From contig NZ_CP080526.1 of NCBI RefSeq assembly GCF_024746815.1, positions 186,001 to 250,000 on the forward strand: a stretch of DNA of 64,000 nt, read 5' to 3'. The translations under genes and the position numbers were made by a program. This document shows positions 45,645 through 53,303 of the stretch, one piece after another; the stretch's first letter is position 1; every line of letters begins with the position of its first letter. This DNA is from Mesorhizobium sp. AR07 (GTDB taxonomy: Bacteria > Pseudomonadota > Alphaproteobacteria > Rhizobiales > Rhizobiaceae). The notes under the pieces were generated by a model. That model ran no database searches. It saw only the letters and a list, made by a program, of their open reading frames with translations, and was not told where the DNA came from.

Positions 45645-45666
45645 TGTGAGGCCAATCTACATCCTA

Positions 45667-46755
45667 TTAAGTCTCGATCGGAGTGCTTTTTGTGAAGGAT
45701 TGCATGAAATCCTGTACTTTCACAGGCTCGCCGAGACGCGCGCTTTCGATTGCTGAGAACACCAGCGCCACGGACTGGAGATTATCCTGCACGTTAGTGG
45801 CCATCGGAGGGCCGCCATCAAGCCACTGGCAGAATTGCTCAATCAGCAGTGAATTCTTCCACTTTTTGCCGGGAAGCAACGAGACCTGCTGGCCTTTGCC
45901 CTGCCGGTTCTGCTGTACGTGCCGTTTCGCGTCCCGATGAAACACCTCCACCTCTCGATGCTCAAGGATGGCCGTTCCGGACGCCGCGTCCACCCGAAAA
46001 TATTCGCATCCCCAAACGTTCAGTCCAGTCCCGTGTGCTGACGTCCCTTCATATACACCACGGGCGCCATTGGCGAAGTCCATCATCACAATGACGTCGG
46101 TATCGCCCTTGTACTCCGCCCATTCCGGTTTCCAGGTACGGGCATAAATGGACGTGCAGGGCGCGCCGGCCAGATCGGCCATGATATCGAGATGATGGAC
46201 CGCACCCTCAATCAGCAGCGGATGGACCATTTCGTGGCGGAAGCGTCCCCAGGAATCGTAAACGCGTCGATCATCGGCGAAGCGGCATGACACAGTGTTG
46301 ATCCGACCGAGGGCATCATCACTGACAAGCGCTCTCAGTGTCGACTTGTCCTGATCGAACCGGTGGCTCATGGTTACTGCCATCTTGAGGCCCGCGGCGG
46401 CTTTCACCTTGTCGGCGATACGCACGGAGGCCTCCATCGTGTCAGCAATCGGCTTCTCGGACAGAATATGCATGCCGCGAGCAAGGGCCAGATCGACAAT
46501 TAATTCGTGGAATGCGGGCGGAATGACGATAGAACAGAAGTCGGCGTCCACAGTCTGGAAGGCTTTGTCAGCCGAGCTGAAGCATTGCTCCGTCCCCAGA
46601 CCGAGGTGCTTGCGACCGGTTTCCAGGGCTTTGGGATCGATATCTACGAGACCGACCACCTTGATCGTTCCATCCGCGATGTTCGGCGGCAGGAACGTGC
46701 TGCACCAGGACGCCCCAAAACCACCAGCTCCAATTTGCAGGACCTTATAGGTCAT
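45667..46755 (-). CDS. Gfo/Idh/MocA-family oxidoreductase
   Basis: 362 residues, ATG 46755 with AAAGG nine bases upstream. N-terminal Rossmann motif VLQIGAGGFGASWCSTFLP, the family EKP motif in HILSEKPIADTMEAS, and the C-terminal alpha/beta substrate domain (EGAVHHLDIMADLAG with the conserved His). NAD(P)-dependent oxidation or reduction of a sugar, inositol or related hydroxy compound. Fourth gene in the set Tm-1-like, TIM-barrel, cupin, Gfo/Idh, regulator. Confidence 0.9.
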   Translation of the reverse strand: MTYKVLQIGAGGFGASWCSTFLPPNIADGTIKVVGLVDIDPKALETGRKHLGLGTEQCFSSADKAFQTVDADFCSIVIPPAFHELIVDLALARGMHILSEKPIADTMEASVRIADKVKAAAGLKMAVTMSHRFDQDKSTLRALVSDDALGRINTVSCRFADDRRVYDSWGRFRHEMVHPLLIEGAVHHLDIMADLAGAPCTSIYARTWKPEWAEYKGDTDVIVMMDFANGARGVYEGTSAHGTGLNVWGCEYFRVDAASGTAILEHREVEVFHRDAKRHVQQNRQGKGQQVSLLPGKKWKNSLLIEQFCQWLDGGPPMATNVQDNLQSVALVFSAIESARLGEPVKVQDFMQSFTKSTPIET

Positions 46756-46792
46756 GGATTTTACCTTTAAATGAGTAGAAGTTAGGCAACTT

Positions 46793-47422
46793 TCACATCC
46801 GCTCGGATTGAATATCGGCAGGGCCGTGCCTGTGCTCCCAAAGGTGCCCGAAGCGTTTTTTGCCTTCGAGAGTCGTCTCGAAATAAGCCCCCTTCACGTC
46901 GGCCGATACCTGCGGAAGATCATGATGGTGTCCCATGCCGATTGCAACGCAATCACCAACCTCGACATCGAAGCTGCGCGAACCGACAATGACCGTGCCT
47001 GCCCCGTCAATGATCACCCAGTATTCGTCGCAGTCGTGATAGTGCGAGTCAAAGTCGGTTGACTTTGGATAACTGACGGGATCGCCTCTCGTATCAACAG
47101 TATTGCTGGGAGTGACCTGGAATACGCCGCATCCGCCAAGTTCAGTGCCCCATCTACCGGAAAAGATGAGAATCCGTGCCGTGCGATCGCCGGCATCCGC
47201 TGTAAAGGGACCATCGGCGCCATCCATATCGCAGAACTGGCCCTCGCAGAGGACTTGGGCACCCTTTGCACTTGTCAAGCGGCAGGATCCGCGTGCAACC
47301 AGTAAGCGCTGCTTTTCGGCTTCGATCGGCAGGGGCAGGGGCTCGCCGGAAAGTTCGACGAATTCAAACCCGGTGAGCTCGCACCAGCTCGGCGGCTGAT
47401 CTCCACTTCTAAAAACCGACAT
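46793..47422 (-). CDS. Cupin-domain protein
   Basis: 209 residues from ATG 47422, with GGGAAG upstream; the longer frame would overlap the TIM-barrel gene. A first, degenerate beta-barrel region covers residues ~15-90. The metal-binding cupin motif lies at about 128-160: DFDSHYHDCDEYWVIIDG (two His and a Glu) and later DCVAIGMGHHHDLPQV. Could be an isomerase, dioxygenase or decarboxylase of the pathway. It lies 22 bases after the TIM-barrel gene and 37 before the Gfo/Idh gene. Confidence 0.85.
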   Translation of the reverse strand: MSVFRSGDQPPSWCELTGFEFVELSGEPLPLPIEAEKQRLLVARGSCRLTSAKGAQVLCEGQFCDMDGADGPFTADAGDRTARILIFSGRWGTELGGCGVFQVTPSNTVDTRGDPVSYPKSTDFDSHYHDCDEYWVIIDGAGTVIVGSRSFDVEVGDCVAIGMGHHHDLPQVSADVKGAYFETTLEGKKRFGHLWEHRHGPADIQSERM

Positions 47423-47444
47423 CTTTTTTTCTTCCCTTTTGGAA

Positions 47445-48302
47445 TCAGACTGCCTGGCGGCGGATCGCCTTGAAGGCGAGCGTCTGAGACTTGATTGCCT
47501 CTTCGGTCGGAAGCCGCTCCATGCTGCTTGCGCCGTAGAACCCGTGGCATCCCTGGCAGGAATCGAGAATGAAGCGGGCATCTTCCGGATTGGCGATCGG
47601 GCCGCCATGGCTCAGAATGATGATATCGTCGCGGATCGCTTGAGCGGCTTCAATGCACTCGTTGATCAACGAGACACAATCGTCCATCGACTTGCCCGAA
47701 CGCGCACCAATCGCGCCACCCGTCGTCAGTCCCATGTGGCAGACGAGAATATCAGCTCCGGCTTTCGACATCGCTGCCGCATCTTCCGGGCTGAACACGT
47801 AGGGTGTGGTCAAGAGATCGAGCTTATGGCCCTCGGCAATCATCTCGACTTCCTGGGCATAGCTCATGCCCGTCTCTTCGAGATTCTGACGGAACAGCCC
47901 GTCGATCAGACCCACGGTCGGGAAATTCTGCACGCCGGCGAAGCCGATCTCCTTCAGTTCGCGCAGGAAGGTCGACATCACCACGAACGGATCCGTGCCG
48001 TTGACTCCGGCAAGCACCGGGGTACGCGTAACGACCGGCAGAACCTCGCGGGCCATGTCGACGACGATCTGATTGGCATTGCCATAGGCAAGAAGTCCGG
48101 CAAGGGATCCGCGGCCGGCCATGCGATAGCGGCCCGAATTGTAGATCACGATAAGGTCGATATTGCCGGCTTCCTCGCTCTTGGCGGAAAGGCCCGTGCC
48201 GGCACCACCACCGATGATTGGCTCACCGGCCTTGATCTTTTTCTGGAAACGCTCGATCAGCTCCGAACGGGTGGGATATTTGATGGCGGGATCAGTGCTC
48301 AC
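47445..48302 (-). CDS. TIM-barrel signal-transduction/PEP-hydrolase-family enzyme (Tm-1 C-terminal domain-like)
   Basis: 285 residues from GTG 48302, chosen because AGAGG lies six bases upstream; a longer frame would extend further into the Tm-1-like gene. Blocks: PIIGGGAGTGLSAKSEEAG, VLAGVNGTDPFVVMSTF, GFAGVQNFPTVGLIDGLFR, and ILSHGGPIANPEDARF. It overlaps the end of the Tm-1-like gene by 11 bases. In plant Tm-1 a domain of this type is fused behind the UPF0261 domain, so the two bacterial genes likely work as a complex. Reaction not established. Confidence 0.87.
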   Translation of the reverse strand: MSTDPAIKYPTRSELIERFQKKIKAGEPIIGGGAGTGLSAKSEEAGNIDLIVIYNSGRYRMAGRGSLAGLLAYGNANQIVVDMAREVLPVVTRTPVLAGVNGTDPFVVMSTFLRELKEIGFAGVQNFPTVGLIDGLFRQNLEETGMSYAQEVEMIAEGHKLDLLTTPYVFSPEDAAAMSKAGADILVCHMGLTTGGAIGARSGKSMDDCVSLINECIEAAQAIRDDIIILSHGGPIANPEDARFILDSCQGCHGFYGASSMERLPTEEAIKSQTLAFKAIRRQAV

Positions 48303-49503
48303 GAAGGGCCTCTTTGAAATTGGTAACAAGGTGCTCCGCAAATTGCGGATCATTTATGTGAAGGGCGACGCGCGTCAGCTGTCGCTTGTCAGTGCAACGG
48401 AGCGTGCGTTCCAAGGCTGCGAACAGGGCGGCATCGGCTCCAGGATCGTGGAATGGCTGGCCGGGCGCATCGATTGCCGAGACACCCAATTCCGGGATCA
48501 GGAAGCGAACGGACCCCTCACAGAGGTTCAGACGTTCTCCGATCCATTCGCCAATCCTGTTGCATTCTTCCGGGGTAGTCCGCATCAGCGTGACCTGCGG
48601 ATTATGGACGTGCAGCCGGCGCGAACGGAACTGGCTCGGGACCGTTTCCACGGCCCCAAAATTGACCATGTCGAGTGCGCCGCAGGAGCCGACATAGGGC
48701 ATTTTGGTCCGGGCGAAGGCCCCGAAGCGATCGGGCGTACAGGGGAAGACTCCGCCCACAAGGTAATCGCATACTTCGGTGGTGGACACATCGATGCCGC
48801 CAACCAGCAAGCCGGAGTCGGCGAGCTTTTCAAACGACTGTCCGCCCGTGCCTGTGGCATGGAAAACCAGGCAATCGAAGTCTGCCTCCAACGCCCGGGT
48901 GACCGCCTGGACGCACGGTGTCGTGACACCAAACATTGTCAGCCCGATTGCCGGCCTCTCGTCGGCTGCGGAGGCGGTCAGCCTGTTGAGCGCCATTCCG
49001 GCAATGGAATGTCCAGCGTTGGCCAGGACCACCCGCGAGATGCGGTTCAGCCCCGATACGTCCGTCACCGAATACATCATGCTGATGTCGGTCGGGCCCA
49101 CATAGGGCGCAACGTTGCCGGAGGCGACGGTTGAAACCAGCACCTTCGGAGTGCCAATTGGAAGAGCGCGCATGGCGGGTGCGATCAACGCGGTGCCACC
49201 GGATCCGCCCGCGCCGATGATGCCGTCGACATCCGGGCGCGATCGGATGAACTCCACCAGCGCCTGCGACATGGCGGCGACTGCCTTGCCGCGGTCCTTG
49301 AGCTCTTCGACCTTCGGCGGGTTCTGATGGAAGCGGGCCACCTCCGATGACTGCACGTCGACATCCGAGGCTTCGCTGTGAATCACCGACACCGACACAT
49401 CGACCAGAACGGTGTTACAACCCGCGTCCCGGATAAGGTCGCGAAGATAGCGCAGTTCGCAGCCCTTGGTATCGCAGGTGCCAACCACATAGACTGTTTT
49501 CAC
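48292..49503 (-). CDS. Tm-1-like ATP-binding (UPF0261) protein
   Basis: 403 residues from GTG 49503 behind GGAGGAAAGA, a very strong ribosome binding site. Family blocks: KTVYVVGTCDTKGCELRYLR, DGIIGAGGSGGTALIAPAMR, VSTVASGNVAPYVGPTDISM, VFHATGTGGQSFEKL. UPF0261 proteins are homologous to the N-terminal half of the tomato Tm-1 resistance protein; their bacterial role is unknown. First gene of the five-gene minus-strand operon, divergent from the short TIM-barrel gene at 49632. Confidence 0.9.
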   Translation of the reverse strand: MKTVYVVGTCDTKGCELRYLRDLIRDAGCNTVLVDVSVSVIHSEASDVDVQSSEVARFHQNPPKVEELKDRGKAVAAMSQALVEFIRSRPDVDGIIGAGGSGGTALIAPAMRALPIGTPKVLVSTVASGNVAPYVGPTDISMMYSVTDVSGLNRISRVVLANAGHSIAGMALNRLTASAADERPAIGLTMFGVTTPCVQAVTRALEADFDCLVFHATGTGGQSFEKLADSGLLVGGIDVSTTEVCDYLVGGVFPCTPDRFGAFARTKMPYVGSCGALDMVNFGAVETVPSQFRSRRLHVHNPQVTLMRTTPEECNRIGEWIGERLNLCEGSVRFLIPELGVSAIDAPGQPFHDPGADAALFAALERTLRCTDKRQLTRVALHINDPQFAEHLVTNFKEALREH

Positions 49504-49631
49504 TCTTTCCTCCCGGCCATTGCTCAGTCGGCCCTACTCGCCTCCCCAACCTTAGTCGCCGCGCGAACAGCGAATCAATTGGCGCAGGCCGATGTTTTGG
49601 GTAGAATTGTGTAAAAGCTCGAAGGGACAAA

Positions 49632-50222
49632 ATGTACTCTTCTTCCACTCTCCGCTCCATCCAGATCGTCACGGATCTCGGCGCCATCTCCGACGACCCG
49701 CCTCAGTCCGTTAGGCTCTATTGCCCCTCTTGCGAAGGGTTGGACGGCAACGCCTATGACAGCCTCGTGCTGCTTCCTATCCATGACACCAATGGTCGTC
49801 TCCTGTCCGCGCTCAGAAACAGAATGGCACGCCCGAACCAAGTATTCGCGGGGGTACTTGCGCTCGATCCATTTCGCCGTCATGTCGACATCTTCAGGGC
49901 CCTTGAGACCGCCGGATGCCCCGGCGTCGTCAACTTTCCGAGCGTGACAGCGATTGACGGAGAAATGCGCGTCAGCCTTGAGAATTTCGGATACGGGACA
50001 ACAACCGAAATCAGTCTGCTGCGTACGGCGGTCGCGAAGGGTTTCAGCTCCCTGGCCGTGATCGACAGCTTCGGCATGGCGCAAGAAGCTGTCACTGTTG
50101 GCGTCAGCGGACTGATTGCGGCGCGGCACGTCAACGACGCCATGCTCGCCGAGCTGTTGGAGCTTGCGCATGTGACCAAGCTAGGGCTGTTTCGACTTCC
50201 TGACGCCGTTGACCAGGCCTGA
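49632..50222 (+). CDS. Short TIM-barrel-like protein, third paralogue of the Tm-1 C-domain family
   Basis: 196 residues, ATG 49632 with GAAGGGACA upstream. Residues ~68-166 align with the other two barrel modules: VFAGVLALDPFRRHVDIF and GCPGVVNFPSVTAIDGEMR, then ISLLRTAVAKGFSSLAVIDS. The first strand with the phosphate/glycine loop (GGGAGTGLSAKS in the enzyme) and the last strands are missing, so it is too short for a full barrel. Divergent from the Tm-1-like gene with a 128-base gap. Could be a regulatory decoy, a subunit, or a pseudoenzyme. Confidence 0.7.
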   Translation: MYSSSTLRSIQIVTDLGAISDDPPQSVRLYCPSCEGLDGNAYDSLVLLPIHDTNGRLLSALRNRMARPNQVFAGVLALDPFRRHVDIFRALETAGCPGVVNFPSVTAIDGEMRVSLENFGYGTTTEISLLRTAVAKGFSSLAVIDSFGMAQEAVTVGVSGLIAARHVNDAMLAELLELAHVTKLGLFRLPDAVDQA

Positions 50223-50707
50223 ACAAGATAAGTGGCTCTAGTCGAAGTCCACGGTTTCTCCCACTCATCAAGGCGATAACTTTATTCTAATTCCAGAAGT
50301 ATTTTGGTATTTGACTGGCCCACTTGATCTGCATTGACCACCCTGGCGCATGAGCTTGTCTTGAGCGATCCTCGGTAAGTGGGCTTCTTATTCCGACCGC
50401 CCTGCCACAACGCTCAGGCTCATGATCTCTTCGCCTTGGAGCTCGCTCAGTTTGTGTTTCTCCACCGCCCATAACATCTTTCTGCAAAGCAGGCAGGCTG
50501 GCTTACCCAATATTGCACGTGTTCGCGCATATTTTCGTCACTCTAACCGGCCGCACACTTTACAATTCTACCCACCGTAACGGAGTCATAATTTTGTCCC
50601 CGGGCAATTTGAACATCGTCATCCTTTCCGATCACTCGCGAAGATCGGACTGGGTCAAACGGAGCGCATCACTGTTGGAGAGTCTCTTCGTACTTCGTCC
50701 GGTTGGG
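50223..50707. other. Intergenic stretch without recognisable gene
   Basis: About 480 bases between the short TIM-barrel gene and an ISL3 remnant. Short frames only; no inverted repeats or promoter-like motif I would defend. Confidence 0.4.
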
Positions 50708-50900
50708 TCAAGCGGCTGCCAGCAGTCGCCTCCGGAGGAGTAGATAGGCGGCGCGCCCGTACATCTGGCGCTTGATCGTCTTGAGGCGGTTGATCTGGCC
50801 TTCTACCGGGCTCGTGCTCCAGGGCTGGGTGATTGCCGCCCGGACAGCCTCAATGTCACGGCCGATGCCTGCTGCAAGGGAGGCCCACTGTTCGTGGCAT
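50708..50900 (-). pseudogene. C-terminal remnant of an ISL3-family transposase
   Basis: Minus-strand codons read LAAGIGRDIEAVRAAITQPW, then STSPVEGQINRLKTIKRQMY and GRAAYLLLRRRLL. SPVEGQINRLK...KRQMYGRA is the hallmark end of ISL3 transposases. Everything N-terminal of this is gone. Confidence 0.82.
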
Positions 50901-51085
50901 CCTCGATCCATCATAAGCTTGCTCAAATGGTCAAACGGCTGCTATTCGGCGCGCGCCACGATTGCCATGGTCGGGTGCACGCAGCGAAATCAGGCCCAGG
51001 TCCCGGTAGCGCGATGAAACGCCGGCGGCGTGACCGCCGGCCTTTCATATTGGAATCTACTTCCCGTTTGGACGGAACTGATTGC

Positions 51086-51571
51086 TCAATTGAACGCCTG
51101 CGCCACCGCAGACACCAGGGCGGCGAAGGTTATCTGAGAGCTGACACCTAACCTCCAACCCACCTTACGGTCGGAGTGGATCCACTCATGAAAGCGTTGG
51201 AGTGACATAAGCGGCTCTCGTTGATGGATGCTATGCATGAACTGCAGCGGATCCGGCATGATAGCAGCGATAGAGCCGAGCGAGACAACCAAAGCTGAAG
51301 CCGGTGTAGCAAACAGCCAGATCGCAAGCGCCAGACCTGCGCAGGCGTCAACACCGACGCAGAACAGATCTATCACCACGTCTCGGTTCAACCTAAGGCG
51401 CCGATTGTCGGCGCCTTTCCCAACCGAGATCGACCGAAGCGGGTAGTCCCAATGCGGTATGGCGTCGATCGCAAAGTGGCTCGCAAAGCCAGCCACGGCC
51501 GCCAGTATGGGATCGGAAGGGAATAGACTGGCGATCGCGCCGCCGACGACTGCATGTGTGCTCAAAATCAT
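51086..51571 (-). CDS. YdjM-like membrane-bound metal-dependent hydrolase family protein
   Basis: 161 residues from ATG 51571 with GGAG upstream; the much longer open frame to 52096 crosses repeat and remnant DNA. Starts MILSTHAVVGGAIASLFPSD. The key block is FASHFAIDAIPHWDYPLRS (His and Asp), plus two hydrophobic segments (DLFCVGVDACAGLALAIWLF; ALVVSLGSIAAIMPD) and SLQRFHEWIHSD near the end. This matches small membrane proteins with histidine/aspartate metal sites, of unknown activity. Confidence 0.72.
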   Translation of the reverse strand: MILSTHAVVGGAIASLFPSDPILAAVAGFASHFAIDAIPHWDYPLRSISVGKGADNRRLRLNRDVVIDLFCVGVDACAGLALAIWLFATPASALVVSLGSIAAIMPDPLQFMHSIHQREPLMSLQRFHEWIHSDRKVGWRLGVSSQITFAALVSAVAQAFN

Positions 51572-51894
51572 TGGGAAGCATCTCCGCGTTGCAGTTTCAG
51601 TGTCACGAATTGCACCCAGTGAGGAATAGCTCCGCCGGCTCGCTTTGTCTCCCTCTACGCGGGCGAGCGGAGAGGTGTTGCACCTTCGGCGCTGTTGATC
51701 GACTAGCGATGGACCCCCCCTTGTCACCGATTTTGGACGCGAGCACGTCTCTCGCCGTTCTCGACTATGATTAACTAGTCTAAGTCTAGGTGACATGTTG
51801 TTGATTACATAGCCAGTATTCCGCGCCGCCGTCAGAGCCTGCGAAGAGCAACTCTTGCGGTTGAGGGCCATCACCCGTTCATCGTGCCCGAGGA
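51572..51894. other. Intergenic stretch with no clear gene
   Basis: About 320 bases between the YdjM-like gene and the decayed recombinase unit. Nothing recognisable. Confidence 0.4.
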
Positions 51895-52389
51895 CGAACT
51901 GGAAGTTCATTATCGCTGGCATGCATAGTTTGGCCGAAAGGTCAGCGTGCGGCGTGCGGCGTGCGGCGTGCGGCGTGCGGAGCAGCGGGTAACTGGCCAG
52001 TTTCTCAAGGTGCAATACCCTTCGGGCATTGTCGTATCGATTCCAAGCCGGATGGTGAATCGGCCGCTTGCGCGGGCATGACTTTTGGCCCGCCACAGGT
52101 TGATCTCACGGCCTTGTCTGATCTGAAGAGGCTGGTCACGCCGGCCGCTGTTTCCACAAACTTCCCGAGCGAGAATGGATCCGCACGGGAGAAAGTCGAT
52201 GAAACAGCACGACGTGCCTGCACCGACCTCGGACAGGCAGATGAGCCTGATATTCGAACCCCGCAGGCTGGATCGACACTGGAGGGGATGAGCAAAGTGA
52301 AGCGGGCGAAGGCCTTGCTGACGTTCGCCCAAATCCTCCTGCAGGCCGCCGGTCTGGTCATCAAGGAGCTCGATGATGACCAGCACTGA
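51895..52389 (+). pseudogene. Decayed DUF5372-like and small genes of a second recombinase unit
   Basis: Reads LEVHYRWHA then a stop, and after a repeat VTGQFLKVQYPSGIVVSI and PPQVDLTALSDLKRLV. These match the DUF5372-like protein at 19709-20167. From ATG 52201 the small overlapping gene is recognisable, with a frameshift (MKQHDVPAPTSDRQMSL, then ALLTFAQILLQAAGLVIKEL). A seven-base tandem repeat interrupts the first gene. Confidence 0.72.
51947..51980. repeat. Heptanucleotide tandem repeat GTGCGGC
   Basis: Almost five consecutive GTGCGGC units within the decayed DUF5372-like gene. Because the unit length is not a multiple of three, each gain or loss shifts the frame. Confidence 0.9.
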
Positions 52390-52830
52390 TCTGATCCCAA
52401 CCGCGCTCCTGGAGCGCAACGCCGTCGTCTATGTACGCCAGTCGACGCAGACCCAGGTCATGACAACCTGGAGAGCCAGCGACGGCAATCTGATCTGGTC
52501 GACATTGCGCGACAGCGCGGCTTCGCCAATCTCGAAGTCATCGACGAGGATCTCGGCGCCGATCAGCAAGCGGAATAGTGGCGCGCCCCGGCTTCGATCG
52601 GCTGGTTGCATGGTTGTGTGCGGGCAAGATCGGCGCCGTGTTGTGCCTGGACGCATCGAGGCTCGCACCCAATGGGCGGGACTGGCATCATCTGCTCGAG
52701 TTGTGTGACTTGTCGAAGCCCGCGTCATCGACCACGATGGCGTCTACAACCCCTGCCTGCCTAATGATCTTCTGCTCTTGGGCATGACGGGAAGCATCAG
52801 CGAGTTCGAACTGGGGTGCTGAAGGCACTG
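52376..52830 (+). pseudogene. Decayed large serine recombinase gene, N-terminal part
   Basis: Starts like the intact gene at 17643-19712: RNAVVYVRQSTQTQV retains the catalytic serine. It then continues over three frames as NLESQRRQSDLVDIARQRGF, LCAGKIGAVLCLDASRLAPN and GRDWHHLLELC, and stops being recognisable after GSISEFEL. Several frameshifts and a stop; the rest of the protein is absent. Confidence 0.82.
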
Positions 52831-53001
52831 ATGCTCGAGGCCGCCAGATCGAAGACGCCTGGGAAACGTCAAACAACCGACACCTGCTGTCGATTTCATC
52901 GAGTCGCCGACATTGCGCAATTTGGCAGGATCCCTGTCCCAATCTCAGGCACGGCATTGAATAGAATGTAGAAAATATCTTTCGAGGCTCTTTTTGCAGA
53001 G

Positions 53002-53018
53002 TTGGTACGATTTTTGAT
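53002..53018 (+). promoter_or_regulatory. Sigma-54-like promoter motif upstream of the intact HAD-UbiA gene
   Basis: TTGGTACGATTTTTGAT, GG-N10-GA; the preceding AGGCTCTTTTTGC aligns base for base with the copy before the racemase cluster (6837 onward). It lies 286 bases before the HAD-UbiA start. Confidence 0.45.
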
Positions 53019-53303
53019 GCTCCTTTGTCGCGACGCGCTGGGAGTGCGACCTATAGTCTTCTCGTGGGTGACGTCGCCATCGATGGAAAGAAGGAAGATG
53101 CAACATGTCAGGTCCGCGTCCGCTCACATTTTATGAGAAAGCAATTGTTGGCAGATGTACTACTTCTCCAAAATACGCTCGCAGCACGTGTCGGCCTTCT
53201 CGGGCAGAGCACCTTGATCGTCGGCGAGCGCCCTAAGGGCGCAGAATACCGTACGAGCCGCAGCGAGAAGCTGAACAAACTCGATTTCTCTTTCGGGAAT
53301 GAG

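Noticed and set aside
47423..47608. 62-codon N-terminal extension of the cupin protein
   Set aside because: It overlaps the end of the TIM-barrel gene; the ATG at 47422 has a ribosome binding site and starts the cupin pattern.
51572..52096. N-terminal extension of the YdjM-like protein to 336 residues
   Set aside because: The extension crosses the heptanucleotide repeat and the decayed recombinase unit; the family-like sequence starts at ATG 51571 with its own ribosome binding site.
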